Origin: Solirubrobacteraceae bacterium
Lineage (GTDB): Bacteria > Actinomycetota > Thermoleophilia > Solirubrobacterales > Solirubrobacteraceae
Assembly (NCBI GenBank): GCA_016462245.1
Contig: JAEMTR010000071.1
Location: 1-7,238, forward strand
Direction of reading: 5' to 3'
DNA length: 7,238 bases
In this document: positions 6,358 through 7,238 of the stretch, piece after piece
Layout of the letters: every line of letters begins with the position of its first letter
How positions within the stretch are numbered: the stretch's first letter is position 1
Notes under the pieces: model-generated
The model's input: only the letters and a program-made list of their open reading frames with translations
Database searches by the model: none
Told to the model about the DNA's origin: nothing
Position numbers and translations under genes: made by a program

Positions 6358-7238
6358 TCAGCGGATCAGCCTTACCGGCGGCTCGCCAGCGCCAGCCGTC
6401 ACGCCAGCGCCGCGCGCAATCGCGACGATCCGCGCGACATAGGCCTGCGTCTCGGCGATCGGCGGCACGCACCAGCAGGTGGCGACGCGACCGGGGCCAG
6501 CGTTGTACGCAGCCAGGGCCAGCGGCACGGAGGCGAAGCGGCGCAGCAGGTCGTGCATCAGGTGAGCCTGAGCGTTGATCGCGGCCGGTGCGTCGAACGG
6601 GTCACTGAGGCCGTAGCTGCGCGCCGTCCCCGGCATGAACTGGGCGATCCCCTGGGCGCCAGCGCTGGAGACCGAGCGCGGGTTGAAACCAGACTCCTGC
6701 TGGAGCTGCGCCGCCAGCAGCGCCGCGCCTACCGACCAGCGCGAAGCGGCGCGGCGCAGCGGCTCGCGGTAAGCGGCCGGCACGAAGCTCGGGACGGCGC
6801 TGGCAGCGCCAGCCCCGGGCGGGGCGAAGCCGACCGAGGCGCTGCCTGGATTAGAGATCAAGCCGTAGTGCCAAGGCTCCCACGAATATCGCTGGACGAA
6901 ACCGAACCGCTTGCCGTTCGCTGCTAACCAGCGATAGGCGGCGGGCGGGCCAAGATCGAGCTCGGTTCCAAGCCGGTGCAGCGACTGGCCCGGCGGAGCA
7001 ACCCACTTCGGGTCGGGGTGGGCGGCGAAGAGCTGCGCCTGCTCGGCGTTTGAGCGGTAGCCGCTGGTGACAATCAAAGAATGGCCGGCGCGGCGCGCCG
7101 CCGTCGCCATCCGGTCGAAGGCCAGCGCCGTGTCTGGCCGCATCGGTTTGCCTTGGCGATAGGCGTACGGGCCGGGGTACTCGCCGTCTCCAATTGGAAC
7201 TGCGAAGGCGGCTAGCTGCGCCTCGGCAGTAACTGGGC
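6358..7238 (-). CDS. Peptidoglycan hydrolase: M15/VanY D,D-carboxypeptidase domain fused to SLT lytic transglycosylase domain, 5' end cut by window edge
   Basis: 292 residues are visible and the frame is open to base 7238, reading PGPYAYRQGKP just before the Met at 7143; that stretch belongs to the M15 domain, so the true start lies outside. Numbering from the Met at 7143: SGYRS at 27-31, then the VanY zinc motif S54-L-H56-R-L-G-T-E-L-D63 and E89-P-W-H92-Y, giving Zn ligands H56, D63 and H92 and catalytic E89. A Gly/Ala/Pro-rich linker (about 98-122) leads to a C-terminal SLT domain with catalytic E150 in QQESGFNP, then GAQGIAQFMPGTA (162-174) and A212-Y-N-A-G-P-G218. Such enzymes act on peptidoglycan outside the membrane: the first domain trims the terminal D-Ala of stem peptides, the second cleaves the glycan strand. 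An export signal would be in the missing N-terminus. An unusual C223-W-C225 follows the AYNAGPG motif. Both domains retain all recognisable catalytic residues. The stop is TGA at 6358-6360. Confidence 0.93.
   Translation of the reverse strand, partial: PVTAEAQLAAFAVPIGDGEYPGPYAYRQGKPMRPDTALAFDRMATAARRAGHSLIVTSGYRSNAEQAQLFAAHPDPKWVAPPGQSLHRLGTELDLGPPAAYRWLAANGKRFGFVQRYSWEPWHYGLISNPGSASVGFAPPGAGAASAVPSFVPAAYREPLRRAASRWSVGAALLAAQLQQESGFNPRSVSSAGAQGIAQFMPGTARSYGLSDPFDAPAAINAQAHLMHDLLRRFASVPLALAAYNAGPGRVATCWCVPPIAETQAYVARIVAIARGAGVTAGAGEPPVRLIR

Noticed and set aside
6358..7143. Treating the ATG at 7143 as the start of the cell-wall enzyme
   Set aside because: The frame stays open to base 7238 and the residues just before this Met (GPYAYRQGKP) fit the M15 domain, so the Met is internal.

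Overview
The window is a stretch of GC-rich bacterial chromosome, densely packed with five protein genes, two of them cut by the window edges. High GC, GTG and TTG starts, and protein wording (for example the M15 peptidase and the BisC-like oxidoreductase) resemble Actinobacteria, possibly the Thermoleophilia/Solirubrobacterales. That placement is inference from family memory and was not tested by a search.

Layout. (1) 1-1442, minus strand: the first 480 codons of uvrC, the nucleotide-excision-repair incision nuclease; its 3' end lies outside the window. (2) 1443-1482: a 40-bp divergent promoter region. (3) 1483-3732, plus strand: a complete 749-residue molybdopterin oxidoreductase with an N-terminal [4Fe-4S] cysteine set, apparently cytoplasmic and without partner subunits in view. 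(4) 3733-3756: a short convergent gap next to a hairpin. (5) 3757-5802, minus: a 681-residue secreted alpha/beta-hydrolase-like protein of unknown substrate, starting at TTG with a strong ribosome binding site and a hairpin just before it. (6) 5803-5919: a 117-bp non-coding gap with two small inverted repeats. (7) 5920-6333, minus: a 137-residue hotdog-fold acyl-CoA thioesterase. (8) 6358 to past the right edge, minus: a cell-wall enzyme joining an M15/VanY-type D,D-carboxypeptidase domain to a lytic transglycosylase (SLT) domain. Its reading frame is open to the window end, so the internal ATG at 7143 is not its start.

How the genes relate. The cell-wall enzyme and the thioesterase are 24 bp apart on the same strand and could be co-transcribed; the secreted hydrolase lies 117 bp further on and probably has its own start signal. 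uvrC and the oxidoreductase are transcribed divergently from a very short shared region. No common pathway links the five genes; this looks like ordinary chromosome. I see no mobile element, CRISPR array, tRNA or rRNA. The most notable points are the dual-activity peptidoglycan hydrolase architecture, the lack of a usual Mo ligand residue in the oxidoreductase, and the uncharacterised cysteine-rich secreted hydrolase.
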